Positions 9,403 through 18,627 of a stretch of DNA of 64,000 bases are shown piece after piece. The notes below the pieces were generated by a model, which made no database searches, was not told the DNA's origin, and saw nothing but the letters and a program-made list of their open reading frames with translations. Position numbers and translations under genes: made by a program. The stretch is from UBA10349 sp003485905 (GTDB taxonomy: Bacteria > Pseudomonadota > Gammaproteobacteria > Arenicellales > Arenicellaceae). The stretch covers positions 248,001 to 312,000 of the forward strand of contig CALSLL010000003.1 in NCBI GenBank assembly GCA_943787185.1. The letters run 5' to 3'. The number at the start of each line of letters is the position of its first letter. Within the stretch, counting starts at the first letter, position 1.

Positions 9403-10122
9403 TTGCCCTTGATTCAAGCACTATCAAGCATATCCCCTAAAATACTAAAGGTTACTCTCACCAGAGTAAGTCTTGTATTTACCACCGCGCTATTTTTTAT
9501 CCTTTATTGTTTTACCGCGCCTGTCGCCGCGGGAACTATTTTTGTTTATGAGCTAGAAAACGGTTCACGGCTAATCACCGATGCGGAACAAGCTGATAGC
9601 GGCCATCGTTTGGTGAAACGTTATTCGACTGAACCATTTTCAAAACGCAAAGTTGGCGCTTCCTACACATCTAATGTGATTCTGTCTAAGTTCGATGAAC
9701 TGATACTAGAGACCGCTGATGCTCACAAGCTTGACCCAGCGTTACTAAAAGCCGTCATTCATGTTGAATCAGCTTTTGACCCTTTTGCAGTTTCGCGAAC
9801 CGGGGCTATGGGATTAATGCAAATGATGCCCGGTACCGCAGCTCAATATAACCTAACTGCTAATCAGTTTGATCCACAACGCAATGTCTACGCTGGCGCT
9901 CATCATCTAAAGGATCTTTTGGAGCAATTTGATGGCAATATACGCTTTGCACTTGCTGGGTATAACGCGGGTGCAAATGCAGTGAACAAGTACAACGGAA
10001 TCCCCCCTTACGACGAAACCCAACGTTATGTACTCAAGGTAATGAAGCTGTACTCCGATTATTTAAAACTGGATTTAAATTGGAGTTTTAGCAAAAAAGG
10101 CGAAACTAAATTAATTAGATAA
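9403..10122 (+). CDS. Exported lytic transglycosylase, SLT family
   Basis: Cleaves the MurNAc-GlcNAc bond of peptidoglycan, leaving 1,6-anhydro ends. An N-terminal hydrophobic segment (about residues 22-42) is a signal peptide or anchor. A short region around YELENGSRLITD resembles the small DUF4124-like beta module often preceding such domains. The SLT domain follows: AVIHVESAFDPFAVSRTGAM with catalytic Glu122, then GLMQMMPGTA and ALAGYNAGANAV. Length 239 residues. The first codon is a TTG without a clear ribosome site, and another TTG lies two codons further, so the exact start is open. It is convergent with pdxJ. Confidence 0.87.
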   Translation: MPLIQALSSISPKILKVTLTRVSLVFTTALFFILYCFTAPVAAGTIFVYELENGSRLITDAEQADSGHRLVKRYSTEPFSKRKVGASYTSNVILSKFDELILETADAHKLDPALLKAVIHVESAFDPFAVSRTGAMGLMQMMPGTAAQYNLTANQFDPQRNVYAGAHHLKDLLEQFDGNIRFALAGYNAGANAVNKYNGIPPYDETQRYVLKVMKLYSDYLKLDLNWSFSKKGETKLIR

Positions 10123-10152
10123 ATCCCTTTTGCAATACTGACTCAGCGCTCG

Positions 10153-10935
10153 CTAAGACGGTCCGTTTCTAGCCCCGCCCATGAGCAATTTCATCGTTCT
10201 CACAGCTTCGTCCATCCCGGTTAATACGCCCCGCGAAATTATTGAATGCCCAATATTCAAGCAAACTAATTCGGGGATTTTGGCAATTGATTCCACATTT
10301 CGATAATGCAAGCCATGACCTGCATTAACCTGCAGACCCATTTTGTCCGCATAGCGACTTGCCCGAATAATGTTGGCCAGCATTTCCTCTTGTACCTTCA
10401 AATTTGCGGCATCGGCATAAGCGCCGGTGTGCAACTCAACAATATCTGCACCAGTCATTTTAGCGGCATCTAATTGTCGTTCATCCGGATCAACAAATAA
10501 GGAAACTCGAACACCAACTGACTGTAACTCTACAACCGACTGTTTTATCGATCCGATCTCACTTGCCACATCCAGTCCACCTTCCGTGGTCAATTCTTCG
10601 CGCTTCTCTGGAACAAGACATACTTCTGCGGGCATTAACTTAAGCGCAATCGCAATCATCTCGGAAGTGTTACCCATTTCAAGGTTTACCGGTAAATCTT
10701 GTTTGGTCATCATTCCGTCAAGATCATAGTCTTGGATATGCCTTCGATCTTCTCGCAGATGAATGGTAATACCGTCAGCGCCAGCATCACCTGCCAATTG
10801 CGCGGCTAAAACTGGATCAGGATAATTGGTACCTCGTGCCTGTCTTAACGTGGCAACATGATCGACGTTCACCCCAAGCTCGAGCATGGGGAGCGGCTTG
10901 TCGCTGGCATTACTGTGCTTTTTATTTGATTGCAT
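10153..10935 (-). CDS. pdxJ: Pyridoxine 5'-phosphate synthase
   Basis: Last step of the DXP-dependent vitamin B6 pathway: condenses 1-deoxy-xylulose 5-phosphate with 3-amino-1-hydroxyacetone phosphate to pyridoxine 5'-phosphate. Family signatures GVNVDHVATLRQARGT and ITIHLREDRRHIQD are near the N-terminus, and AGHGLHYRNV and the phosphate-binding NIGHSI are near the C-terminus. The 260-residue product carries about 17 extra polar residues if the first ATG is used; an internal ATG at 10887 gives the classic MLELGVNVD start. It follows recO, the conserved order, separated by a run of four 18-bp repeats. Confidence 0.94.
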   Translation of the reverse strand: MQSNKKHSNASDKPLPMLELGVNVDHVATLRQARGTNYPDPVLAAQLAGDAGADGITIHLREDRRHIQDYDLDGMMTKQDLPVNLEMGNTSEMIAIALKLMPAEVCLVPEKREELTTEGGLDVASEIGSIKQSVVELQSVGVRVSLFVDPDERQLDAAKMTGADIVELHTGAYADAANLKVQEEMLANIIRASRYADKMGLQVNAGHGLHYRNVESIAKIPELVCLNIGHSIISRGVLTGMDEAVRTMKLLMGGARNGPS

Positions 10936-10946
10936 TGTTGCTGTGT

Positions 10947-11018
10947 TCTAGATTGTTAATCTGTTCTGGATTGCTGATGAATTCTAGATTGTGCTCAAGT
11001 CCTAGATTAATAATCTAT
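10947..11018. repeat. Four tandem 18-bp imperfect repeats between recO and pdxJ
   Basis: The units are TCTAGATTGTTAATCTGT, TCTGGATTGCTGATGAAT, TCTAGATTGTGCTCAAGT and CCTAGATTAATAATCTAT, exactly adjacent with no spacer. The last unit includes the recO stop codon. The core shared by all is CT-[AG]-GATT. The array fills most of the intergenic space and lies in the likely pdxJ leader. Confidence 0.85.
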
Positions 11019-11725
11019 TCGCGAAAGCTCGCTTGATACAGGGTACGACTGACTATATCGCGCCTACCCAGCAAGTGCGATAACTGCACCCTTAATAAAT
11101 GTTTAGCCTGCCCTAAGTCCGAGTGGTCAAGGGTTTTCCCGGACACAAGGGCTCGAAGCATGTGACCACTGTAAACATCGTCCCGCACTTGCGTGCCGTT
11201 GAACTGCAGAACTCCTCTACCGTTAACGTAGCGATAATTCACATCATCTTGAATCGCTTTGCCTGATTCAAAATCACAATCCAGCCGAAGCTCATACCCC
11301 GTTTCTCGAAGAATAATAAATTCGAACGTCCGCAAAGCCGAATGTAGCTCGTCGGGGTTCTGTAAACGATCCATTGCAAGAGTATATTGATCAAATAAGG
11401 ATCGATGCGGATCATGTCGTGCCAATAAGCGATAGATCAACTCATTAAGATAAAACCCACAAATCATCGACTGTCCGAGGAGCTCATTAAAGCCAGCGGC
11501 GGTCTCAGCGCCGGTTAAGAGAGGAATTTCTCCTTTTCCGGACCAACTCATCATTAATGGCTGGAACGGTTGCAGCATCCCCCGATACTTAGATTTTTTA
11601 GTACGAGCACCCTTTGCCATCAAGGCAAGACGCCCGTACTCACGGCTAAATACTTCTACAATCCAGCTAGTCTCACCAAAAGGCCGATTTAGCAGCACAA
11701 AACCTGGTGTATTTTTTACCCGCAT
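11015..11725 (-). CDS. recO: DNA repair protein RecO
   Basis: Mediator that helps load RecA on SSB-coated single-stranded DNA in the RecFOR pathway. The N-terminal OB fold begins GFVLLNRPFGETSWIVEVFSR and continues to LMAKGARTKKSKYRGMLQPF, a strong RecO signature. The C-terminal helical domain follows; its four zinc-type cysteines are not evident, which is common in gammaproteobacteria. Length 236 residues is typical. It lies 52 bases after era in the conserved rnc-era-recO-pdxJ series. Confidence 0.93.
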   Translation of the reverse strand: MRVKNTPGFVLLNRPFGETSWIVEVFSREYGRLALMAKGARTKKSKYRGMLQPFQPLMMSWSGKGEIPLLTGAETAAGFNELLGQSMICGFYLNELIYRLLARHDPHRSLFDQYTLAMDRLQNPDELHSALRTFEFIILRETGYELRLDCDFESGKAIQDDVNYRYVNGRGVLQFNGTQVRDDVYSGHMLRALVSGKTLDHSDLGQAKHLLRVQLSHLLGRRDIVSRTLYQASFRE

Positions 11726-11777
11726 ACAAACTTACACAGCAATATTTACAAACCTACGTATCTTGAACCTTAAGTAG

Positions 11778-12683
11778 TTAGAGTCCTTCACCATAGCCCA
11801 AACGCTGTATATCTCGCTGGCTATCAGCCCATCCACTACGTACTTTTACCCAAAGCTCCAGAAAAACTTTTTTACCAAATAATAGCTCGATGCCTGGGCG
11901 CGCCTTGCTACCAACACTTTTCAGTCGCGCGCCCTGTTTTCCGATCACCATTGGCTTGTGCGAAGCTTTATCGACCCATATTTCAGCCCCAATCGAAACT
12001 AGCTGGTCTGTCTCATCACAGCTGATTAGGTCTACACCCAAGCTGTAAGGCAATTCATCTCCTAATTGGCGAAACAGTTGTTCTCGTATTAGTTCAGAGG
12101 CTAAAAATCGAACACTACGATCGGTTACTTGATCTGGGTCGAACCCAGGACCCTGTATCGGCAAAGCCTCTCCAATCACACTAAACAAATGATCAGTATT
12201 TACGGCTTTAAGCGCAGAAACAGGAACAATTTCCGTAAAATTATGCAATTCGGCAGACTCGGCAATTAATGGCAGTAATCGGTTCTTATCCTTTAGCATA
12301 TCCACTTTATTAATCACCAAAATCATTGGCAGGTTACGTCCTTTTAGCAAATCAAGAACCTTTTTATCCTGGGTTTGCCAACCTTTACCATCAATCATTA
12401 GCACCACCATATCAACACCCTCGGTGCTTAATATTGCCGTGCGATTGATCACCTTATTCATTGTCTTACTTCCCTTGTGAATACCCGGTGTATCAACAAA
12501 GACTATTTGTTGATGTTCATCGGTCGATATCCCAAGAATCCGGTGTCGAGTTGTCTGCGCACGATGAGACGTAATACTGATTTTTTGTCCGATCAGCTGA
12601 TTCATCAATGTCGATTTCCCGACATTAGGTCTACCTACAAGAGCAGCAAAACCAAAGCGGAAACCTTCAGGCGTTTTATCCAT
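11778..12683 (-). CDS. era: GTPase Era
   Basis: Essential GTPase that binds the 3' end of 16S rRNA and assists 30S assembly. All GTPase motifs are visible: G1 GRPNVGKST near residue 17, G3 DTPGIHKG, and G4 NKVD. The C-terminal KH domain includes MVIGKQGARLKSVGSKAR. Length 301 residues matches the family. It is 83 bases downstream of rnc and precedes recO. Confidence 0.97.
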   Translation of the reverse strand: MDKTPEGFRFGFAALVGRPNVGKSTLMNQLIGQKISITSHRAQTTRHRILGISTDEHQQIVFVDTPGIHKGSKTMNKVINRTAILSTEGVDMVVLMIDGKGWQTQDKKVLDLLKGRNLPMILVINKVDMLKDKNRLLPLIAESAELHNFTEIVPVSALKAVNTDHLFSVIGEALPIQGPGFDPDQVTDRSVRFLASELIREQLFRQLGDELPYSLGVDLISCDETDQLVSIGAEIWVDKASHKPMVIGKQGARLKSVGSKARPGIELLFGKKVFLELWVKVRSGWADSQRDIQRLGYGEGL

Positions 12684-12766
12684 TGAATGGTGAAATTCTC
12701 ATGTGTGCTATCTATTTACGTACTGTCTATTTATGTGCAATGGCCAGGATGAATATCATCACGGCT

Positions 12767-13441
12767 CTAGTGATCTGTTAAAGATGCCAGCGCAGAAGCC
12801 GCTGCAGATTGCTCTGCTTTTCTTCGACTTGAGTCCAGCCCAACAAATTCAACGTCTGTGTCCGGTAATCGACAAATCACAGTGAACTGCTGATCGTGTT
12901 GTGCTCCCGACACTGACTTAATCCAATATTCTGGTAACGCGCCACCAGATTCCTGTAGTTGTTCCTGTAGCAGACTCTTCGGGTCTTTATATCCCTGATC
13001 CACTGTTAATGACGATATTTTCTGTTCGAATATACGCTCAATAAAGCTACCAGTTGCTGCCAAACCTTGGTCCAAATATAAGGCACCAATGATAGATTCA
13101 ACCAAATCGGCAAGTATCGAATCTCTATTAAAACCGCCGCTTTTTAACTCACCTTCACCAAGCCGAACGTGGTCTTTTAATGATAACTTACGACCTATAT
13201 CTGCAAGCGTAGTTTTCTTAACCACCTCTGAGCGCATCCGGCTGAGCTGACCTTCATTTGCATTAGGGAAGCGCATATACAATTTTTCCGATACGACTAA
13301 ATCTAATATCGCATCGCCGAGAAACTCAAGTCGCTCATAATTATCGCCCTGATAGCTTTTATGAGTGAGCGCAAGCTCTAAAAGTTCTTGATCATTGAAT
13401 TCCAGCTCTAAAGTTCGAGCTAAATGCTCGACACTGGACAT
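12767..13441 (-). CDS. rnc: Ribonuclease III
   Basis: Double-stranded RNA endonuclease for rRNA and mRNA processing. The catalytic signature ERLEFLGDAILDLVVSE is near residue 37; the second acidic cluster is DLVESIIGALYLDQG. A double-stranded RNA binding domain follows, ending in RRKAEQSAAASALASL. 224 residues is the usual length. The ATG shares its A with the TAA stop of the preceding DUF4845 gene, showing translational coupling. Confidence 0.97.
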   Translation of the reverse strand: MSSVEHLARTLELEFNDQELLELALTHKSYQGDNYERLEFLGDAILDLVVSEKLYMRFPNANEGQLSRMRSEVVKKTTLADIGRKLSLKDHVRLGEGELKSGGFNRDSILADLVESIIGALYLDQGLAATGSFIERIFEQKISSLTVDQGYKDPKSLLQEQLQESGGALPEYWIKSVSGAQHDQQFTVICRLPDTDVEFVGLDSSRRKAEQSAAASALASLTDH

Positions 13442-13836
13442 TAGTCCACCGACCTCTCAACAGAGTCATCAAAGTGAACAAGTAGGCTTATATTGTCAAA
13501 CAAGGGAACAACACGCTGATAGTTCAAATTAACAGTTACCAACTTCTTATCTCGCTTCACCGTAATAGATTTACCCCAGTCCGCCACGTCATCAACATCA
13601 TCCATTAGCATCTGTGGACGCATGTTTCTCAATAGGCCAAAAGCGGTAACGGCTCTAAGGTTTGATTTATCTAAACCATCGTTTACCGCATTCTTGACGG
13701 AACTGTGATTGCTGTAAACGGGCAATAAATTCATAAATACAAATGCAGCAAATACGATCACTGAAATTGTAAATAGCATTGCCCAGAGGCTGATCCCTTT
13801 TTGCTTGTTTATAGAAGATAACTTTTGTTTATTCAT
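13441..13836 (-). CDS. DUF4845 single-pass membrane protein
   Basis: Small protein of 131 residues with one N-terminal transmembrane helix (LWAMLFTISVIVFAAFVFMN, about residues 18-37) and a periplasmic domain. It belongs to the DUF4845 family, always found between lepB and rnc in gammaproteobacteria and beta-proteobacteria. Function is not established; context suggests a link to protein export or RNA processing. It overlaps rnc by one base. Confidence 0.88.
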   Translation of the reverse strand: MNKQKLSSINKQKGISLWAMLFTISVIVFAAFVFMNLLPVYSNHSSVKNAVNDGLDKSNLRAVTAFGLLRNMRPQMLMDDVDDVADWGKSITVKRDKKLVTVNLNYQRVVPLFDNISLLVHFDDSVERSVD

Positions 13837-13879
13837 CTTAACGCCGACCTTGATTAGTTATTAATCACAGCTGTGTCCG

Positions 13880-14641
13880 TTAAATACTATCACCTATACG
13901 CTCAAACGCCACACCGCCGCCGCGAGCCACATCCCAGCTAAACCAAATAAAAAATGCTCTGCCTACAACATTTAGTTCGGGTACAAAGCCCCATGCGCGA
14001 CTATCATTACTATGATCACGATTGTCGCCCATTACGAAATAGTGCCCCTCCGGAACCTCACGCCTAGCCGATCTAGGTGGTGCCTGGGGGTTGATCAATA
14101 TATGGTGCGGCTCATCTCCAAATTTTTCAGTGAGCTCAAGCGCTGCCACTGTGCGTCCGTAGCTAGTTTGAAATTCATACGCAGACTCCAAAGGTTGAGT
14201 TTCTAACGCCTTCCCGTTGACCGTCAAACGTTTGTTTTTATACTCAATCACGTCTCCCGGCAAACCGATTACGCGTTTTATATAGTTAGTTTTATTGTCT
14301 CCAGGCCAACGAAACACCATCACTTCTCCCCGCTTAGGACTGTCCATAGAAGCGACAATATTGTGTAAAACTGGCAACCGAATCCCGTAAGAAAACTTAT
14401 TCACCAAGATAAAATCGCCGACCTGCAATGATGGCAACATGGAACCGGAGGGTATTCGAAAAGGCTCAACCAAAAAAGATCTCAACATGAACACAATCAG
14501 CAAAACAGGAAAAAACGATTTTGCGTAGTCCACATACCAAGGGTCTTCACCAGCCCTACGTTCTTCGCTTGCTAGTAAACGCCAAAGTAGAGCAATAATC
14601 CCAGTAACAACTATTGCGATAAATAATATTAATTCAAACAT
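13880..14641 (-). CDS. lepB: Signal peptidase I
   Basis: Membrane-bound serine protease that removes Sec and Tat signal peptides. Two N-terminal transmembrane helices are followed by the catalytic SGSMLPSLQVGD (nucleophile Ser67) and NYIKRVIGLPGD with the general base Lys122. The C-terminal box MGDNRDHSNDSRAWGFVP is intact. Length 253 residues. It starts five bases after the lepA stop, the standard lepA-lepB pair. It would process the many exported proteins of the accessory island. Confidence 0.96.
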   Translation of the reverse strand: MFELILFIAIVVTGIIALLWRLLASEERRAGEDPWYVDYAKSFFPVLLIVFMLRSFLVEPFRIPSGSMLPSLQVGDFILVNKFSYGIRLPVLHNIVASMDSPKRGEVMVFRWPGDNKTNYIKRVIGLPGDVIEYKNKRLTVNGKALETQPLESAYEFQTSYGRTVAALELTEKFGDEPHHILINPQAPPRSARREVPEGHYFVMGDNRDHSNDSRAWGFVPELNVVGRAFFIWFSWDVARGGGVAFERIGDSI

Positions 14642-14646
14642 AACCT

Positions 14647-16455
14647 CTAATCCCCGCCAATATTAAGCACAGCCAGAAAAGCTTCCTGAGGAATCTCTAC
14701 TGAACCAATTTGCTTCATCCGTTTTTTACCCGCTTTTTGTTTTTCAAGCAGCTTTTTCTTGCGCGTAATGTCGCCACCGTAGCACTTTGCTGTAACATTC
14801 TTTCTTAACGCTTTTACCGTTTCTCTGGCAATAATTTTGGAGCCTATCGAGGCCTGAATCGCCACATCGAACATTTGCCGTGGAATCAGTTCTCGCATAC
14901 GTTTAACCAAATCCCGCCCGCGATATTGCGACTGTTCACGATGCACCAATACAGCCAATGGGTCGACGCAATCACCATTTATTAAAACATCCACCTTCAC
15001 CATATCAGCCGCGTCATAACCCAGCAATTCATAGTCCAAAGACGCGTAACCGCGACTCACTGACTTAAGTTTATCGAAAAAATCCATCACAACCTCACTT
15101 AATGGTATCTCAAAAGTGAGCATTGCCTGACGCCCAAGATACTGAATATTCTTCTGTATCCCGCGTTTTTCAATACATAAGGTAATAACTGCGCCTATAT
15201 ACTCCAACGGCATTAGCATGTTTGCGCGAATAATTGGTTCTCGAATTTGCTCAATACTAGATAAATCGGGTAGTGCCGCCGGATTAGATATAGACACCTC
15301 TTCACCGTTATTCAGCTCGACTTTATAGACCACGGTCGGCGCTGTGGTAATTAATTCAAGATCATATTCGCGTTCTAAGCGTTCTTGAATTATCTCCATA
15401 TGCAGCATCCCTAGAAACCCGCATCGAAACCCAAAGCCAAGCGCATCAGATGTCTCAGGCTCAAAATCCAGAGAGGCATCATTTAGACTAAGCTTACCTA
15501 GTGCATCTCTAAAGTTTTCAAAATCGGCAGAATTCACCGGATATAAGCCAGCAAACACTCTAGGTTGAACTTCCTGAAAGCCTTCTAAAGGCGCATCAAC
15601 CGGAGAAACTGAACTGGTAATCGTATCCCCTACTTTCGCATCAGTAATATTCTTAACGCCACTGACTAAATAGCCAACCTCACCGCAGGCTAGCTCCTTC
15701 ATTGGTGTGCGTTTTGGAGAAAATACGCCTAATTCATCTATCTGATGATCCTTTCCCGTCGCCATCATTCGAATTTTGTCTCGAATTTTGAGTGAACCCT
15801 GCATCACCCTAACTAGTGACACTGTACCCAAATAATTATCGAACCAGGAATCCATAATCAAGGCCTGCGTTCTCGCTTCTGCGTCACCTTCCGGAGCAGG
15901 AAGCACACGCACAATTTCCTCTAGTAACTCGCCAATGCCTATTCCAGTCTTGGCGCTAACGTGCAATACACCACTACAGTCGATTCCAACAACGTCTTCA
16001 ATTTCGCTCGCGACTCGATCAGTATCGGCCGCGGGTAAATCAATTTTATTCAATACTGGCAGTACTTCTAAACCAAGATCCACCGCGGTATAACAATTTG
16101 CCACGGTTTGCGCCTCAACGCCTTGCGATGCATCGACAACTAATATTGCTCCCTCACAGGCGGTTAGTGAACGAGATACTTCATAGGAAAAATCCACGTG
16201 CCCTGGGGTATCAATCAAATTTAATTGATATTCCACACCATCTTTCGCCAGATATTTTAAGCTGACGCTTTGCGCCTTAATTGTGATGCCCCGCTCACGT
16301 TCCAAGTCCATAGAATCTAAAACCTGGGCTTCCATTTCACGGTCACTTAGGCCATCGCAATACTGAATAAACCGATCAGCTAGTGTCGATTTACCATGAT
16401 CAATATGCGCAATAATGGCAAAGTTTCGAATCAGGTTCTGGCGTGGATCACTCAA
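14647..16455 (-). CDS. lepA: Elongation factor 4 (LepA), ribosome back-translocating GTPase
   Basis: Translational GTPase that acts on stalled or mistranslocated ribosomes and affects initiation. GTPase motifs HIDHGKST (about residue 17), DTPGHVDF and NKIDLP are present, as is the LepA C-terminal domain RKKKLLEKQKAGKKRMKQ. Length 602 residues is exact for the family. It heads the lepA-lepB-DUF4845-rnc-era-recO-pdxJ series and is divergent from nadB over 195 bases. Confidence 0.97.
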   Translation of the reverse strand: MSDPRQNLIRNFAIIAHIDHGKSTLADRFIQYCDGLSDREMEAQVLDSMDLERERGITIKAQSVSLKYLAKDGVEYQLNLIDTPGHVDFSYEVSRSLTACEGAILVVDASQGVEAQTVANCYTAVDLGLEVLPVLNKIDLPAADTDRVASEIEDVVGIDCSGVLHVSAKTGIGIGELLEEIVRVLPAPEGDAEARTQALIMDSWFDNYLGTVSLVRVMQGSLKIRDKIRMMATGKDHQIDELGVFSPKRTPMKELACGEVGYLVSGVKNITDAKVGDTITSSVSPVDAPLEGFQEVQPRVFAGLYPVNSADFENFRDALGKLSLNDASLDFEPETSDALGFGFRCGFLGMLHMEIIQERLEREYDLELITTAPTVVYKVELNNGEEVSISNPAALPDLSSIEQIREPIIRANMLMPLEYIGAVITLCIEKRGIQKNIQYLGRQAMLTFEIPLSEVVMDFFDKLKSVSRGYASLDYELLGYDAADMVKVDVLINGDCVDPLAVLVHREQSQYRGRDLVKRMRELIPRQMFDVAIQASIGSKIIARETVKALRKNVTAKCYGGDITRKKKLLEKQKAGKKRMKQIGSVEIPQEAFLAVLNIGGD

Positions 16456-16489
16456 TCGTTATTACCTACTGGAGATACTGTAAATACAA

Positions 16490-16520
16490 TAAAAAAGACG
16501 CATCGGCGCCTTGCGAGGCG
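16490..16520 (-). promoter_or_regulatory. GC-rich hairpin and T-run in the lepA leader
   Basis: Read on the minus strand, CGCCT-CGCA-AGGCG forms a short stem-loop, followed 10 bases later by six T residues, in the untranslated region upstream of lepA. The gap between stem and T-run makes a standard intrinsic terminator doubtful; an attenuator or a chance structure are alternatives. Confidence 0.2.
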
Positions 16521-16650
16521 GATTCTAACAAAATGCGCGGCATAACTATCGTCTATTACGCATTCTTACAGATGTTTTTTTAGTAATAGCCAGTGGGTAT
16601 TGGTAGTCATATAATCGTTCAAACAGCCAAAATTATTAGAACTATCTCAA

Positions 16651-18224
16651 ATGAAGAAGAATCACACCGAAGTATTGGTCATCGGCGGCGGTGTCGCAGG
16701 ACTCAGCTTAAGCCTAAGGCTTGCCCAAGGGGGCATTAAGGTTACGCTAATATCGAAGGAAGAGCTTAGCGAAGGCAGTAGTCTTTATGCCCAAGGTGGT
16801 ATTGCAGCAGTACTAAATGAGGAAGATTCATTTGCTTCGCACATTGAAGATACTTTGACTGCCGGTGCAGGTTTATGCAACCGAAAAACAGTACGCTACA
16901 TTGTAGAAAATGCCCCTAAAGCAATTGACTGGCTGGTAGAGAATGGCGTTGAATTTACGGTTATTGATGGCCCGGAGTACGACGGAGCTGATTCAGAATA
17001 TCACCTTACTCGCGAAGGCGGCCATTCTCATCGCAGAGTAATACATGCCCAAGATGCAACCGGCCGAGAAGTCGCAACGACACTGGAAAACCTGGTTCGG
17101 GCAGAACCCGGCATTACAACGCTTGAGCATCATATTGCGATCGACTTAATCACCGCGCAAAAATTGGGCATGGCAAGCCCGGATCGTGCAGTTGGCGCTT
17201 ACGTTTTGGACACCAAAGCTAGCAAAGTAGGCATCATATCTGCCGAATCTGTGGTGCTTGCAACCGGCGGCGCTTCAAAGTCTTATCTTTATACAAGCAA
17301 TCCAGACACATCAACGGGTGATGGAATCGCTATGGCGTGGCGAGCCGGATGCCGTATTTCAAATATGGAGTTTGTGCAATTTCATCCGACCTGTTTGTAT
17401 CACCCGCATGCAAAATCATCGCTACATATCCGAAGCTGTGGCGTGGGGAAGGCGGGACGTTTGCTATTACCCGATGGCACCAGATTCATGAAACAACATC
17501 ATGAATTAGAAGAACTGGCACCACGGGATATCGTCGCTCGTGCGATCGACTACGAAATGAAACTGCACGGACTGGATTCGGTATTTTTGGACATAAGCCA
17601 CAAGCCGAAAGAGTTCATCTTGGAGCACTTCCCAAATATTTATGAAAACTGCATGCAATATGGTTTTGATATATGTAAGGAGCCCGTACCGGTAGTCACC
17701 GGCAGCACACTTTACACCTGTGGCGGTGTGGTCACAGACTTACAAGGTCGAACTGATCTAACCAACTTATATTGCGTCGGTGAAGCCTCATGCACCGGAT
17801 TACATGGCGCCAACCGCTTAGCTAGCAACTCCTTGCTGGAATGCCTGGTAATGGCGGACGCCAGCGCCCAACATATCTCAGCCAATTTCACTAAAGCGAC
17901 CAAACCACCGGTAATTCCCCGAATGGGACGAAAGTAGAGTGACCGATCCAGACGAGCGTATTGTGGTCGCTCATAATTGGGATGAGCTAACGCCGCTTCA
18001 TGTGGGATTACGTTGGGATTGTGCGAACCGATAAGCGCCTGGAACGTGCTGCCCATCGAATCGATTTACTCAAGGAAGAAAGTCGCGATTACTACAGTAA
18101 TTTCAAGGTTTCCAGTGATTTACTCGAATTACGAAATTTAGTCACCGTTGCCGACTTAACTGTTCAATGCGCCCTTAAACGGCGTGAAAGCAGAGGCTTG
18201 CACTACACGCTGAACTTGTCCTGA
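16651..18224 (+). pseudogene. nadB: L-aspartate oxidase NadB, interrupted by two +1 frameshifts
   Basis: FAD enzyme that oxidises L-aspartate to iminoaspartate, the first step of de novo NAD synthesis. The N-terminal FAD site GGGVAGLSLSLRLA and the flavoprotein signature SSLYAQGGIAAVL are clear, as is GLHGANRLASNSLLEC. The first frame stops at 17937 after 428 residues. An extra C in the C4 run 17917-17920 shifts the frame to EWDESRVTDPDERIVVAHNW; an extra A at 17989-17990 shifts again to RRFMWDYVGIVRTDKRL. The conserved C-terminus ends at ESRGLHYTLNLS. Without the two bases the protein is 523 residues, normal for NadB. Loss would make the cell need exogenous NAD precursors, so artefact is likely. 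Confidence 0.9.
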
Positions 18225-18348
18225 CACAAAGAGAATTGCGAGAGATAACGTAATCGTCCCAGCTAATTACCCCGCACATGCAAACATGGTTACTTGGGAC
18301 TAACACTCGTCATCGAGGCTTCAAGGTTCTACCAGTTAGACGGTTAGC

Positions 18349-18621
18349 TCAGGTTCGCTGAACTGCCTTGATTGCGTCAAAAAGGCCAAATAAAAAGATT
18401 AGTAAGACGAATTGGTGTGTGATTTCCGGATTAATCTCACCATAAACTTCTTCCGGATCAACATCGTTGATCAGCAAAACCTCCCTTACTGCTTCAACCT
18501 GATCCAGCACCGTTTGGCACCGTTCGCCATATTCGTACTTGGTCACATCTATTGCTTTAGGCATGTAAGTAAAGGCAATCTTTAACGCTGTCAAAGCATC
18601 ATCATTAATTTTGTCAGTCAT
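18349..18621 (-). CDS. Small protein of unknown function
   Basis: A 90-residue product, acidic and helical in the first 65 residues, with a hydrophobic C-terminal stretch (QFVLLIFLFGLFDAIKAV) that could be one membrane helix. I do not recognise the family. It starts six bases downstream of the quinone-oxidoreductase remnant on the same strand, so it may once have been cotranscribed with that gene. No frameshift is visible in it. Confidence 0.5.
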   Translation of the reverse strand: MTDKINDDALTALKIAFTYMPKAIDVTKYEYGERCQTVLDQVEAVREVLLINDVDPEEVYGEINPEITHQFVLLIFLFGLFDAIKAVQRT

Positions 18622-18627
18622 TTGCTA

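Noticed and set aside
10836..11036. Plus-strand ORF of 66 codons containing a six-residue peptide repeat (S-R-L-L-type)
   Set aside because: The peptide repeat comes from the 18-bp DNA repeats; the rest is antisense to pdxJ, and start context is poor.
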